The notes under the pieces are model-generated. The model did no database searches and was not told the origin of the DNA. It worked only from the letters and a program-made list of their open reading frames with translations. This document shows, in pieces, positions 7,043 through 15,585 of a DNA stretch of 64,000 nucleotides; position 1 is the first letter of the stretch, and each line of letters starts with the position of its first letter. The position numbers and the translations under genes are program-made. Source of the DNA: Flavobacteriales bacterium UBA1531 (lineage in GTDB: Bacteria; Bacteroidota; Bacteroidia; Flavobacteriales_D; Sanyastnellaceae); NCBI GenBank assembly GCA_002323795.1, contig DCPZ01000057.1:62001-126000 (forward strand). Reading direction: 5' to 3'.

Positions 7043-9775
7043 ATGGTTTTTTCAAGGATTATTTTTGCGGATTGCAGCCAAGTAGGATGCAATTTTCAGA
7101 ACAAGCGCATTGTTCAAATTGCGGCTGCATTGGTCTTTCTGCTTGGAATTGGGAATCTGAATCGAGCGTTGGCTACTCACAACCGCGCAGGCGAGATCAC
7201 CTACACGCATGTGAGTGGCTTGACATACGAGATCCAAATCACCACATACACCAAGTCTACGGCCCCTGCTGACAGGCCATTTCTTTATCTTTTCTGGGGT
7301 GATGAAAATGGAGCGCTGGTAGATAGCTTGGAACGAGAGAGCGAGACACTTCTCGAAGATGAAGTGCAAATGAATCAATACCGTGGGTTGCACACGTATG
7401 GCGGTCCAGGGGTGTATGAAATTCAGGTTGAGGATCCCAACCGAAACAACGGAGTTCTCAATATTCCGGGGTCAGTTGACGTTCCATTTTCCATTAGCAG
7501 TGTGCTGGTGATTGACCCGCAAGCTGGGCACAATAGTTCGGTTCAATTGTTGAATCCCGCTCAACAAAATGCTTGTCTCTTTCAGACTTGGATTCACAAC
7601 CCCGGGGCTCACGATCCCGACGGGGACCTACTGACCTACGACTTGGTGCCTTGTCGTGGTTTCAATTCCGAAGTTATCCCAGATTATTTTCCTCCTGACG
7701 AGGTGAGTCCAGGGGATGATTCTTTTACGATTGATCCGGTTTACGGTGACGTAATTTGGGATGCTCCCGAAATTCCTGGCATTTATAACGTCGCCATGCG
7801 CATTCAAGAATGGAGAGACGTCGGAGGTACACTGGTATTGGTGGGTGAGGTTGTCCGGGATATGCAAATAACTGTTGAGATGTGCACCAATCAACCTCCA
7901 GAACTGAATGCCATCGCAGACACCTGCGTCGTGGCGGGGTCGTTCTTGTCTCTATTTGCCAACGCTACAGATCCGGATGGCGATAGCGTTGTCTTGGATG
8001 CCATAGGGGGTCCTCTCACTGAGGTCGACAACCTCGCCAACTTCACCAACCTTGGAGCTGGTATCGGGCAATTTATCTGGTCACCTGAATGCACCGAGGT
8101 TCGAGAAACACCTTATCAAGTTGTTGTGCGTGCTGAAGACAATAGTGGCCAAGTACAGTTGATGGATTTGGAGACATTTCAGATCAAGGTTATCGCTCCC
8201 AAAGTTGAGATGGGAGAGGCTGTGCCGGTAGGGAACAGTGTCATTTTGGATTGGAATGCAAGTCCTTGCGTGGCAGAATTGCCGGCTTGGAAAATTGAGG
8301 CGGGCAATTATCATATTTATCGAAAGCTGAACTCCTTGGAATGGTCACCTGAACCATGCGAGACCGGAGTTCCAGCGTACACGGGTTATGAATGGGTGCA
8401 TAGCGTTGAGGGCCTTGATGTTACCGAATGGATTGACACATCGACGTTATCCTTTGGTGCGACTTATTGCTACCGCGTGGTCACCGCATGGCCTGGAAGT
8501 GGACAATCTCTTGCGAGCAATGAAGTTTGTGCGACCATCCGAAAAGACATTCCGGTAATGACCCAAGCATCGGTTGAAGAAACTTCTGAGATGGGTGGAA
8601 TCCATGTTGCTTGGTCTCCTCCGACCGATGCGGATACAACTGTGTTTCCTGGACCGTATTCTTATCAAGTATTTGGAGCTGTTGTTGGAGAGGAGCAAGG
8701 CGAGGAGTTGTTGTTCGAAACACCACCGCGCATCTCATTGATCAACCCGGATACAATTTGGACGCATACACCGGTCAATTCTCTGGATACTGATTGGAAC
8801 TACCGGGTTAATTGCGTCAGTGGTTCAGATCAAATCGGGATATCATCACGTGCTTCAACTCCGTGGTTAAACATAGAATCGAATGACAATCGATTAACAT
8901 TGAGCGTCACTAGCAGCGTTCCGTGGACGAACAATTTGTTCGAGTTTTACCGGAAGGATGAGTCCGGCACTTTCAACTTGATTGGAACTGCCGAAGGGCC
9001 GACATATACGGACAGTGCCCTCGTCAACAATGCAACTTACTGTTACCGTGTGCGTGTCATTGGAGGATACGATGGGCCAGGTGTGCCATACGATTTATTG
9101 AATTGGAGTCAAGAGGCTTGTGGCATCCCCTTTGACTTTACACCACCTTGTCCACCTGAATTTTGGTTGGATTCTGATTGCATTTCAGAGCAGAATTTGA
9201 TGCAATGGCAAGATGAACCCGACTGTGCAGACGATGTGATGGCATACCAGCTTCATTGGGCGCCTATTCTGGGTGATTCATTGATGCCGGTTGAGTTCTT
9301 TGATGACCAGATGATGGCCGAATACACCTGGAACGCAGCAGGCGAATATGGGAGCATCGCGGGTTGCTTTGCATTGTCCGCTCTAGATAGCCTGATGCCT
9401 GGCCCGGATGGTGCGCTGCGTCGCAATGAGAGTGCTCTGAGTGATACCATCTGCGTGGACAATTGTCCTTATTATTTCTTGCCGAATGTTTTCACGCCCA
9501 ATCGGGATAACGTGAACGACCTCTTTGAACCGTTCCCATGGAAGTTTATCGATGGTGTGGATGTGCGGATTTTTAATCGCAATGGCGAAGAAGTGTTTCA
9601 AACCACTGATCCCGGAATCAAATGGAATGGAATGCATCGCGAAGGCAGCATGTGCGCAGATGGATTGTATTACTTCACAGCAAAGGTCTTCACGATTAGA
9701 CTCACCGGTATAGTAGAAGAGAATTTCTCAGGTGAACTTCACCTGTTGAATGGTGTTTTACCTGCAAACGATTGA
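7043..9775 (+). CDS. secreted modular protein with CHU_C / gliding-motility-associated C-terminal domain
   Basis: A 910-residue extracellular protein. The N-terminal hydrophobic segment (IAAALVFLLGIG) and a likely cut after RALA give a mature start THNRAGEITY, a motif recurrent in Bacteroidota surface proteins. Two DPDGD segments (AHDPDGDLLTY, ATDPDGDSVVL) suggest calcium-binding cadherin-like modules. Fibronectin-III-like repeats follow, with recurring ATYCYRV-type strands. The C-terminal 90 residues (PNVFTPNRDNVNDLFEPF to the end) match the CHU_C/TIGR04131 domain, read as a type-B sorting signal for the type IX secretion system. Start chosen at the ATG at 7043; the frame is open back to 6911 but that would overlap pdxA. 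A -7-like TAACTTGC lies at 7027-7034. Adhesion or matrix function is inference. Confidence 0.85.
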   Translation: MVFSRIIFADCSQVGCNFQNKRIVQIAAALVFLLGIGNLNRALATHNRAGEITYTHVSGLTYEIQITTYTKSTAPADRPFLYLFWGDENGALVDSLERESETLLEDEVQMNQYRGLHTYGGPGVYEIQVEDPNRNNGVLNIPGSVDVPFSISSVLVIDPQAGHNSSVQLLNPAQQNACLFQTWIHNPGAHDPDGDLLTYDLVPCRGFNSEVIPDYFPPDEVSPGDDSFTIDPVYGDVIWDAPEIPGIYNVAMRIQEWRDVGGTLVLVGEVVRDMQITVEMCTNQPPELNAIADTCVVAGSFLSLFANATDPDGDSVVLDAIGGPLTEVDNLANFTNLGAGIGQFIWSPECTEVRETPYQVVVRAEDNSGQVQLMDLETFQIKVIAPKVEMGEAVPVGNSVILDWNASPCVAELPAWKIEAGNYHIYRKLNSLEWSPEPCETGVPAYTGYEWVHSVEGLDVTEWIDTSTLSFGATYCYRVVTAWPGSGQSLASNEVCATIRKDIPVMTQASVEETSEMGGIHVAWSPPTDADTTVFPGPYSYQVFGAVVGEEQGEELLFETPPRISLINPDTIWTHTPVNSLDTDWNYRVNCVSGSDQIGISSRASTPWLNIESNDNRLTLSVTSSVPWTNNLFEFYRKDESGTFNLIGTAEGPTYTDSALVNNATYCYRVRVIGGYDGPGVPYDLLNWSQEACGIPFDFTPPCPPEFWLDSDCISEQNLMQWQDEPDCADDVMAYQLHWAPILGDSLMPVEFFDDQMMAEYTWNAAGEYGSIAGCFALSALDSLMPGPDGALRRNESALSDTICVDNCPYYFLPNVFTPNRDNVNDLFEPFPWKFIDGVDVRIFNRNGEEVFQTTDPGIKWNGMHREGSMCADGLYYFTAKVFTIRLTGIVEENFSGELHLLNGVLPAND

Positions 9776-9778
9776 AAC

Positions 9779-10378
9779 ATGTTCACAGGCATCATTGAAG
9801 GCATCGGAAAGGTGTTAAGAATTGAGCGAGAAGGGACGAATGTGCACTTTGAAATTCAAGCGCCTTTTACCTCTGAGTTGAAGATCGATCAAAGTGTAGC
9901 CCACAACGGCGTTTGCTTGACTGTTGTGGAAAAAAATGGACAGAGCTTTGTGGTCACGGCGATCCAAGAGACGCTAGAACGAACCAATTTGGGAAGTTGG
10001 ACAGTTGGAGATTCGGTCAACTTGGAGCGCTGTACTTCGCTCGGGGGGCGCTTGGACGGGCACTTGGTGCAGGGTCATGTAGATGCCACAGCAAAATTGA
10101 AGAAAGTGGTCGATGCCAACGGCAGCTGGGAGTTGCATTTTGAACATGAAGCATCTGCTGAGAATATCACTGTACCGAAAGGCTCGATTACAGTCAATGG
10201 GGTAAGCCTTACCGTAGTGGATTCGCATCCCGAGGGGTTTTCAGTGGCCATCATACCATACACATGGAAGCACACCAATCTCAGCGCCTTGAATTCGGGC
10301 GATCCCGTTAACTTAGAATTTGATGTGATTGGCAAGTATGTCGCCCGGATTCTTGCTCAACAAGGATTGCGCTCGTAA
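9779..10378 (+). CDS. ribE: riboflavin synthase, alpha subunit
   Basis: Dismutates two 6,7-dimethyl-8-ribityllumazine molecules into riboflavin. The 199-residue protein begins MFTGIIEGIGKV, the family start, and consists of two lumazine-binding barrels (about 1-95 and 96-195), each with a NGVCLTV or NGVSLTV motif. The gene starts three bases after the preceding secreted-protein gene, so it is probably read from the same transcript. No FMN riboswitch fold is visible upstream. It converges on lptB with a 19-base gap. Confidence 0.96.
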   Translation: MFTGIIEGIGKVLRIEREGTNVHFEIQAPFTSELKIDQSVAHNGVCLTVVEKNGQSFVVTAIQETLERTNLGSWTVGDSVNLERCTSLGGRLDGHLVQGHVDATAKLKKVVDANGSWELHFEHEASAENITVPKGSITVNGVSLTVVDSHPEGFSVAIIPYTWKHTNLSALNSGDPVNLEFDVIGKYVARILAQQGLRS

Positions 10379-10397
10379 TTACGAGGAAAGCAGCGCA

Positions 10398-11153
10398 TTA
10401 AGTGCGCTCGCGGAGAACAAAGTTCTGCCCCAAGTAAACTCTTCTGACCTGTTCATCTGACGCCAGTTCCTCGGCGGTGCCGTGCTTCAAAATTCGGCCT
10501 TCGAAAAGCAGGTATGCTCGGTCAGTGATGTGAAGCGTTTCCTGCACATTATGGTCAGTGATAAGAATGCCTATGTTCTTGGCGCGGAGTTGCGCGACTA
10601 TGCGCTGGATGTCTTCCACTGCGATCGGATCCACACCTGCAAAGGGCTCGTCCAAAAGAATAAACTGAGGGTTGGTTGCCAAAGCCCGAGCAATCTCGGT
10701 TCTTCTCCTTTCTCCACCGCTCAATACGTCTCCCATAGATTTCCGCACTTTCTGCAGTCCAAATTCACTCAACAAGCTCTCTAATTTCTCCTTTTGCTCT
10801 TGCTTGTTCAGTTGTTGGAGTTCCAAGATTGCTGCGATGTTGTCCTCTACAGTGAGCTTTCGAAAGACGGAAGGCTCTTGGGGCAAATAGCCGAGGCCCA
10901 TGCGTCCTCTCTGGTACATGGGCCGGCCGGTGATTTCGACGTCATCAATGAATACTTGGCCTTCATCGGCTTGAACGAGTCCGACTACGGTGTAGAAGCT
11001 TGTTGTTTTTCCAGCACCGTTTGGGCCGAGCAATCCAACGACTTCGCCTTCTTTGACTTCCAGAGAAACCCCGTCGACAACTTTACGTTGTCCATATTGC
11101 TTAACCAAGCCTCTGGCATGCAATCGTTTTGGAGCTTTCGGGGTGGCATTCAT
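10398..11153 (-). CDS. lptB: LPS export ABC transporter ATP-binding protein
   Basis: The cytoplasmic ATPase that powers LPS extraction from the inner membrane by LptFGC. The 251-residue protein has Walker A at 43-50 (GPNGAGKT), signature LSGGERRR from 144, Walker B LLDEP at 166-170 and the switch His201. I start it at the ATG at 11153 ([21 protein letters not shown]); the frame is open to 11261 but that would run into the DUF5686 gene. It is the last gene of the kdsD-tatC-DUF5686-lptB run. lptC lies separately at 42418-42990. Confidence 0.94.
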   Translation of the reverse strand: MNATPKAPKRLHARGLVKQYGQRKVVDGVSLEVKEGEVVGLLGPNGAGKTTSFYTVVGLVQADEGQVFIDDVEITGRPMYQRGRMGLGYLPQEPSVFRKLTVEDNIAAILELQQLNKQEQKEKLESLLSEFGLQKVRKSMGDVLSGGERRRTEIARALATNPQFILLDEPFAGVDPIAVEDIQRIVAQLRAKNIGILITDHNVQETLHITDRAYLLFEGRILKHGTAEELASDEQVRRVYLGQNFVLRERT

Positions 11154-11178
11154 GATGTAAAAGTAGTGATGACAGCGG

Positions 11179-13644
11179 TCAAATTTCAGCGCTAAACCCG
11201 AAACGAATGCCCCAACTTTCTCTTTGATCAAACAGCCGATCCGTTCGCCACACGGCATCAACGCGAAAAATTCCTAAAATATTTTCGATTCCAAATGAGC
11301 ACTCCGTGTAGGTTCCGTTCAAGCCAGATGTGTTATCAGGCAATTCCAGTAAGGCTTCGTGTTTTTCGTCCCACGCGCCAATGATGCTACGAATACCTAG
11401 GACTTCCCGAAATTTTAATTTCCGAATCAAAGGCAGGTGATTCAGCACCAAACCTTCCGCATGCCATTCCAGTAGTCCAGTAGCCCAGCGATCGGTGACC
11501 CGTTCGTACAAGTTGATCATGCTGAATGCTTCATCACTGAGCAGGATCGTTCCGCTCGCAGGGACCACTTCCATCAATGCAAATGGAGCGCTTCCTCGGT
11601 AAAGTCCAGCTTGCGCATACCACTCAAGCCTTCCCCACCAACCCAACCGCATTTCATCTTCCCCTTCCATGGTCCATCGAGTGTAGCGGTATTGGGACCC
11701 TAATAAACCGGGAATTCCAAGGGTCATTTTTGCCGTTAGAACTGGCCACTCTGTTCCCAAGCTTACACGGTCAAATTCTCCACCGACGAACCGTTCTTTT
11801 TTAGCAAAACGCAATACGATACTAGCTTCGGAGGTCACCAGTTGTTCGACGGGTTCTGCGGTCAAAGGTTCCAAGAACTTCAGATCTCCTAGTGCTCCGA
11901 TCTGCCGATGACGCCATTCAAAAAAACCAGAAAACCCAGGGCCAAATTCGTGAAGCACCGACACTTCTGCACGTTGTACTTCGGATAGTGAATTCACCGA
12001 GTCGGTTCGGAAGGCTGATGTGAATGCTTGTCCTTGGCTTAGGAGACCGAGCATGCCCAATTGTTCAAGGTCCCGTTTGATTTCAAACAAGAATTCTGTT
12101 CTCGGTGTTTTCTTTTGAATGTAGCGTGCTCTGAAACCAGCTTTCCATCGCAGGTCTTGCGTTCCATACGCTGCGAACACTTTGGGCTTGAAGCGCACAC
12201 TCCAATCATTCGAAGTGCGCAGGTCCAATCGAAAACGATTGCCTTCAGTTGGATTTTGTGTGAAGGCCGACCACCAAGCACCCACTTCCAAAGGTCCTTT
12301 TGCGACGTAGCCCGTGCCGAGGCAGTAGCTCAGTCCTTGCACAAATCGCCACTGCGGCATGGCCCTGATGGAATCGGTCATTGTATAAATATCTCTTTCG
12401 CGCTGGAGCAATGGGACAGGACGATGCGTCATCCATTGATCATTGGTCAGGGTGTCCGATTGGAATTGCAGATCTTTTCCGCCTCTCCATCCATTGGTCC
12501 ACTTCTCGCTATGCCATTCCAAGTTGTTGTATTGAGTCGTTCTTCGGAGGTAAGCTCCAATGGTGCGATCTGTCAAACTAAAATCCATGAGGATATGCTC
12601 CTCTTTCATCATCCAAGCTTCCTCTTCCTGCTGATCTCGGTTCTTCACTTGTATAAACGATTGTCGCCAATGCATCGCTCGAACAAAGTTCACATTTGAG
12701 GCATTGCTTAACCGCGCTTCGATGGATTGCAGCCCCAAAGTCAAGGAGTCAATCCAGATCTCACCTTCGAACGTTGGTTCTCCTTTTCGACGGGGGATGA
12801 ATGCAAGGTGAAATGTAGGACGATCATTTATGTCCAGTGTATCGAGGATGTAAAAGCGGTAATGCGCAAGCGCTCGGTCGTGCAGAGGGGAGGTAAATGT
12901 CCGATCCAAAAGCAGCATTTGGTTTTGGTATACATCGAGTTTTGGCAATGCGGCATCCAGCTCAGCAGCATTTTTGGAGTTGCTGAATTTGCTGCTCAGT
13001 TGGCTCGCAATGATGTTTTTCTGCTGACGTTTTGGATTGACTTGCCATTGCTCTTCGGCAAGTATTTCAGCCATTACAAACGGCAAGGCAACGCGAGATT
13101 CTGAGCTATCTAAGTAGTGAAAAACCCATTCGAATGGCCCCCAGTACCAGCGCGAAGCCTGTTTTTCGCTAATGTCATTGATGTCCAATTCCAGTTTACT
13201 GTATGAGCTATGTTTCGCCGCGGGGAGTGCACTTGGATCATTGTTCTTCTTGACATCGATCGCCCGTTGCATCAAGGGTTTGGCGGGATTTTTCTTTTTG
13301 GACTTGTCAGGACGAACTTCGGCAGCGAGGAGCTCAATCGAGCGAGGTTCCAAGGCCACATCAACCGATTGGGAATGGCCGCGTTTGATTTCGATGTTTT
13401 TGGTGCCGTAGCCGATGAAACTGATCGAAAGACGCCCAGGCCTGCCGGTTGTACTGAGTTTGAAGGCGCCTTTTTGATCCGTCATGGTCCCCGCACCTGC
13501 GGCTGTCAAAGCCACATTGACGAAGGGGATGGGCATCCCGGATTCACTGTCAAACACACGGCCTTGGACTGTTGTAGTCTGAGCGTGAACCATGAATGAC
13601 CAGGGCAGCAGAATGACCAGGCAAAAAAGCGTTAAGGCTTTCAT
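11179..13644 (-). CDS. outer-membrane protein: carboxypeptidase-regulatory-like domain plus DUF5686
   Basis: An 821-residue protein with a signal peptide ending near MVHAQ, then a beta-sandwich of the CarboxypepD_reg-like type (about residues 25-105, starting [21 protein letters not shown]), then a long DUF5686 region rich in aromatic, alternating beta-strand segments. This fits a Bacteroidota outer-membrane barrel with a periplasmic sandwich. Function unknown in the family. It starts on the last base of the tatC stop codon, so the two are translationally coupled, and lptB follows after 25 bases. The neighbours, KDO synthesis and LPS export, suggest envelope assembly. That link is inference. 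Confidence 0.82.
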   Translation of the reverse strand: MKALTLFCLVILLPWSFMVHAQTTTVQGRVFDSESGMPIPFVNVALTAAGAGTMTDQKGAFKLSTTGRPGRLSISFIGYGTKNIEIKRGHSQSVDVALEPRSIELLAAEVRPDKSKKKNPAKPLMQRAIDVKKNNDPSALPAAKHSSYSKLELDINDISEKQASRWYWGPFEWVFHYLDSSESRVALPFVMAEILAEEQWQVNPKRQQKNIIASQLSSKFSNSKNAAELDAALPKLDVYQNQMLLLDRTFTSPLHDRALAHYRFYILDTLDINDRPTFHLAFIPRRKGEPTFEGEIWIDSLTLGLQSIEARLSNASNVNFVRAMHWRQSFIQVKNRDQQEEEAWMMKEEHILMDFSLTDRTIGAYLRRTTQYNNLEWHSEKWTNGWRGGKDLQFQSDTLTNDQWMTHRPVPLLQRERDIYTMTDSIRAMPQWRFVQGLSYCLGTGYVAKGPLEVGAWWSAFTQNPTEGNRFRLDLRTSNDWSVRFKPKVFAAYGTQDLRWKAGFRARYIQKKTPRTEFLFEIKRDLEQLGMLGLLSQGQAFTSAFRTDSVNSLSEVQRAEVSVLHEFGPGFSGFFEWRHRQIGALGDLKFLEPLTAEPVEQLVTSEASIVLRFAKKERFVGGEFDRVSLGTEWPVLTAKMTLGIPGLLGSQYRYTRWTMEGEDEMRLGWWGRLEWYAQAGLYRGSAPFALMEVVPASGTILLSDEAFSMINLYERVTDRWATGLLEWHAEGLVLNHLPLIRKLKFREVLGIRSIIGAWDEKHEALLELPDNTSGLNGTYTECSFGIENILGIFRVDAVWRTDRLFDQRESWGIRFGFSAEI

Positions 13645-14483
13645 CAGAGGTTCCTGGATTCTTTCATTTTTCGTTTCAATACCCTCCGTGAAATCGCAAT
13701 GCTAATCTCATAGAGCACCAGCACAGGCATGGCAACCAATAGCTGACTGGTAACATCTGGCGGTGTAATGACTGCCGCAACTACAAGGATTCCGACCAAG
13801 GCGTGCTTGCGATAGGACTTGAGAATGTCTGGGGTAATGAGCCCTGCGCGACTTAAAAAGTAGACCACAACGGGCAACTGAAAGATCAATCCAGCCGCCA
13901 TGGTGATGGATGCAATCGTCTTCATGTATGACATCACCGAAATCCGCGCTTGAACGTCTCCTAATTCATAGTTGCCCAAAAACTGCAGCGATAGCGGAGC
14001 GATGACAAGGTATCCAAAGGCGACACCTATGAAAAATAGCAATGATGAGCTCAGGCTTATTCCTCGGGCCGCTTGTCTCTCCCGATCTTTTAATGCCGGC
14101 CTTAGGAAGAGCCAGCCTTGCCAAAAAACCAGCGGAAAGGAAAGGATGAATCCACCGATCGCTGAAACTAAAATGTGCGTTGTGAAGTTGCCAAGCATGG
14201 TGGTGTTGATCAACTCGTAATTGATTTTTTGTACGCACAAAGCATCTCCAGCGCCTAGTTGGTTCGACAGCCAGCACCAGCCTCTGAAACTGATAAAGTC
14301 AGGATTTCTAGGGCCAAAGAGCACTGTCTCGAAAAGCCATTCTTTGGAAACAAACAAACCGATGCCGCCAATCAAGATGAAGGCCGCAGACCAGAATAGC
14401 CTTTTTCTAAGTTCCTCGAGGTGGTCGAGAAATCCCATTTCTACATCCTGTAGTTTTTGATCTTCCGGTTGGTCCAGAGCCAT
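13644..14483 (-). CDS. tatC: Sec-independent protein translocase TatC
   Basis: The twin-arginine signal receptor in the inner membrane. The 279-residue protein has the conserved N-terminal segment GFLDHLEELRKRLFWS at about residues 17-32 and six membrane segments. It has an unusually long periplasmic loop after the first membrane span (about residues 50-85, including ISFRGWCWLSNQLGAGDALC), as in other Bacteroidota. No tatA is adjacent. It follows kdsD by 17 bases and overlaps the DUF5686 gene by one base. Confidence 0.94.
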   Translation of the reverse strand: MALDQPEDQKLQDVEMGFLDHLEELRKRLFWSAAFILIGGIGLFVSKEWLFETVLFGPRNPDFISFRGWCWLSNQLGAGDALCVQKINYELINTTMLGNFTTHILVSAIGGFILSFPLVFWQGWLFLRPALKDRERQAARGISLSSSLLFFIGVAFGYLVIAPLSLQFLGNYELGDVQARISVMSYMKTIASITMAAGLIFQLPVVVYFLSRAGLITPDILKSYRKHALVGILVVAAVITPPDVTSQLLVAMPVLVLYEISIAISRRVLKRKMKESRNL

Positions 14484-14500
14484 GATGCAAAATTAGGTGG

Positions 14501-15475
14501 TTAGAAGATGCCTTCCCGGAGGATGTCATGCAAATGAACAATGCCCGCATATTCATCTCCATCGAGCACTACGATTTGCGAGATGGAATGTTTCTCCATC
14601 TGTTGGAAGGCAAGAACAGCAAGGGCATCCTTGGACATGGTTTTGGGTGCCTTATTCATCAATTGGCTTGCCTTAGCATCTGTCCCAAGGCCATTTTCCA
14701 TGGCCCTGCGTAAGTCGCCATCGGTGATGATACCTGTGATTTTGTGATCTCTCATTACTGCCGTCGCGCCGCACCGTCCAGAACTCATTTCTAAAACCAC
14801 CAATTTGAGGCTGGCGTCGTGCGCGACAGAAGGGTTTTGATCGTTGCGCATTACATCACGTAATCTCGTGTAAAGACGCTTGCCGAGGGCTCCACCTGGA
14901 TGCATTTGGGCAAAGTCGTTGGCTTCAAAACCTCGGGCCTCCATGAGGCATGTGGCGAGCGCATCGCCCATAGCCATTTGGGCTGAGGTACTCGATGTGG
15001 GGGCGAGATCTAGTGGACATGCTTCCTTCGAGACCGTGGTGTCGAGCATGTGATTGCTGTGTTGCGCCAAATAAGATCCCTCATTTCCAACCATCCCAAT
15101 CAAAAGGATTTCGCGGCTTTTGAGGAGAGGAATGAGCGCTTTGATTTCGGGGGAATTCCCGCTCTTCGAGATGCAGATTACGATGTCATCCCGTTGCACC
15201 AGTCCAAGATCACCATGGATTGCATCGGCAGCATGCATAAAGATGGCAGGGGTGCCGGTAGAATTGAATGTGGCGACCAATTTCTGTGCGATTATGGCGC
15301 TTTTCCCAATGCCGGTGATGACTACCCGCCCCTTCATCTCTAGAAGCAATTGCCCTACTGTCGAGAATTCATTCCCCAACTTGGGGATGAGATCTCGGAT
15401 GGCATCGCTCTCAAGTGTCAAGGTTTCAGTGGCTCGTCTGATCCAATCCATCATTTTCAATTTACAATGGCTCAT
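14501..15475 (-). CDS. kdsD: arabinose-5-phosphate isomerase (SIS plus two CBS domains)
   Basis: Converts ribulose 5-phosphate to arabinose 5-phosphate, the first step to KDO for LPS. The 324-residue protein has a SIS domain (about 35-175, with GIGKSAIIAQK and ISKSGNSPEI) followed by two CBS domains (about 205-262 and 270-324), the KpsF/GutQ/KdsD layout. It heads the kdsD-tatC-DUF5686-lptB run and is divergent from recQ. A -7 box is at 15537-15544, about 60 bases upstream. KpsF and GutQ are the alternative names; KdsD is preferred because no capsule genes are nearby. Confidence 0.9.
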   Translation of the reverse strand: MSHCKLKMMDWIRRATETLTLESDAIRDLIPKLGNEFSTVGQLLLEMKGRVVITGIGKSAIIAQKLVATFNSTGTPAIFMHAADAIHGDLGLVQRDDIVICISKSGNSPEIKALIPLLKSREILLIGMVGNEGSYLAQHSNHMLDTTVSKEACPLDLAPTSSTSAQMAMGDALATCLMEARGFEANDFAQMHPGGALGKRLYTRLRDVMRNDQNPSVAHDASLKLVVLEMSSGRCGATAVMRDHKITGIITDGDLRRAMENGLGTDAKASQLMNKAPKTMSKDALAVLAFQQMEKHSISQIVVLDGDEYAGIVHLHDILREGIF

Positions 15476-15536
15476 TCGAAAATCCTCGGTATCAAAACGT
15501 CGGAATTACACGAAAATGGCATATCTTTAGTTAGCG

Positions 15537-15544
15537 CAAAGCTA
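15537..15544 (-). promoter_or_regulatory. -7 promoter element of the kdsD operon
   Basis: TAGCTTTG on the - strand, an exact TAnnTTTG match, about 62 bases upstream of the kdsD ATG. A near match, TATCTTTA on the + strand at 15522-15529, could serve recQ. Confidence 0.6.
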
Positions 15545-15585
15545 AAGCTTTCGCCCGGCTCATGCCGGCACCAAATGTCTGATTG

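Noticed and set aside
7041..7045. GGAAG next to the ATG of the secreted protein gene as a Shine-Dalgarno site
   Set aside because: It lies directly against the start codon, too close for anti-SD pairing, and this phylum generally does not use such sites.
9700..9778. FMN riboswitch before ribE
   Set aside because: Only three bases separate ribE from the preceding gene, and no conserved riboswitch core is visible in the coding sequence upstream.
10391..10408. Inverted repeat AGCGCA/TGCGCT between ribE and lptB as a terminator
   Set aside because: The stem is perfect but short and no T-run follows on either strand; it also includes the lptB stop codon.
12061..12699. A 212-codon open frame antisense to the DUF5686 gene
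   Set aside because: It lies wholly inside a clear coding gene, has no domain, signal or promoter, and its residue pattern is that of a reverse-complement shadow.
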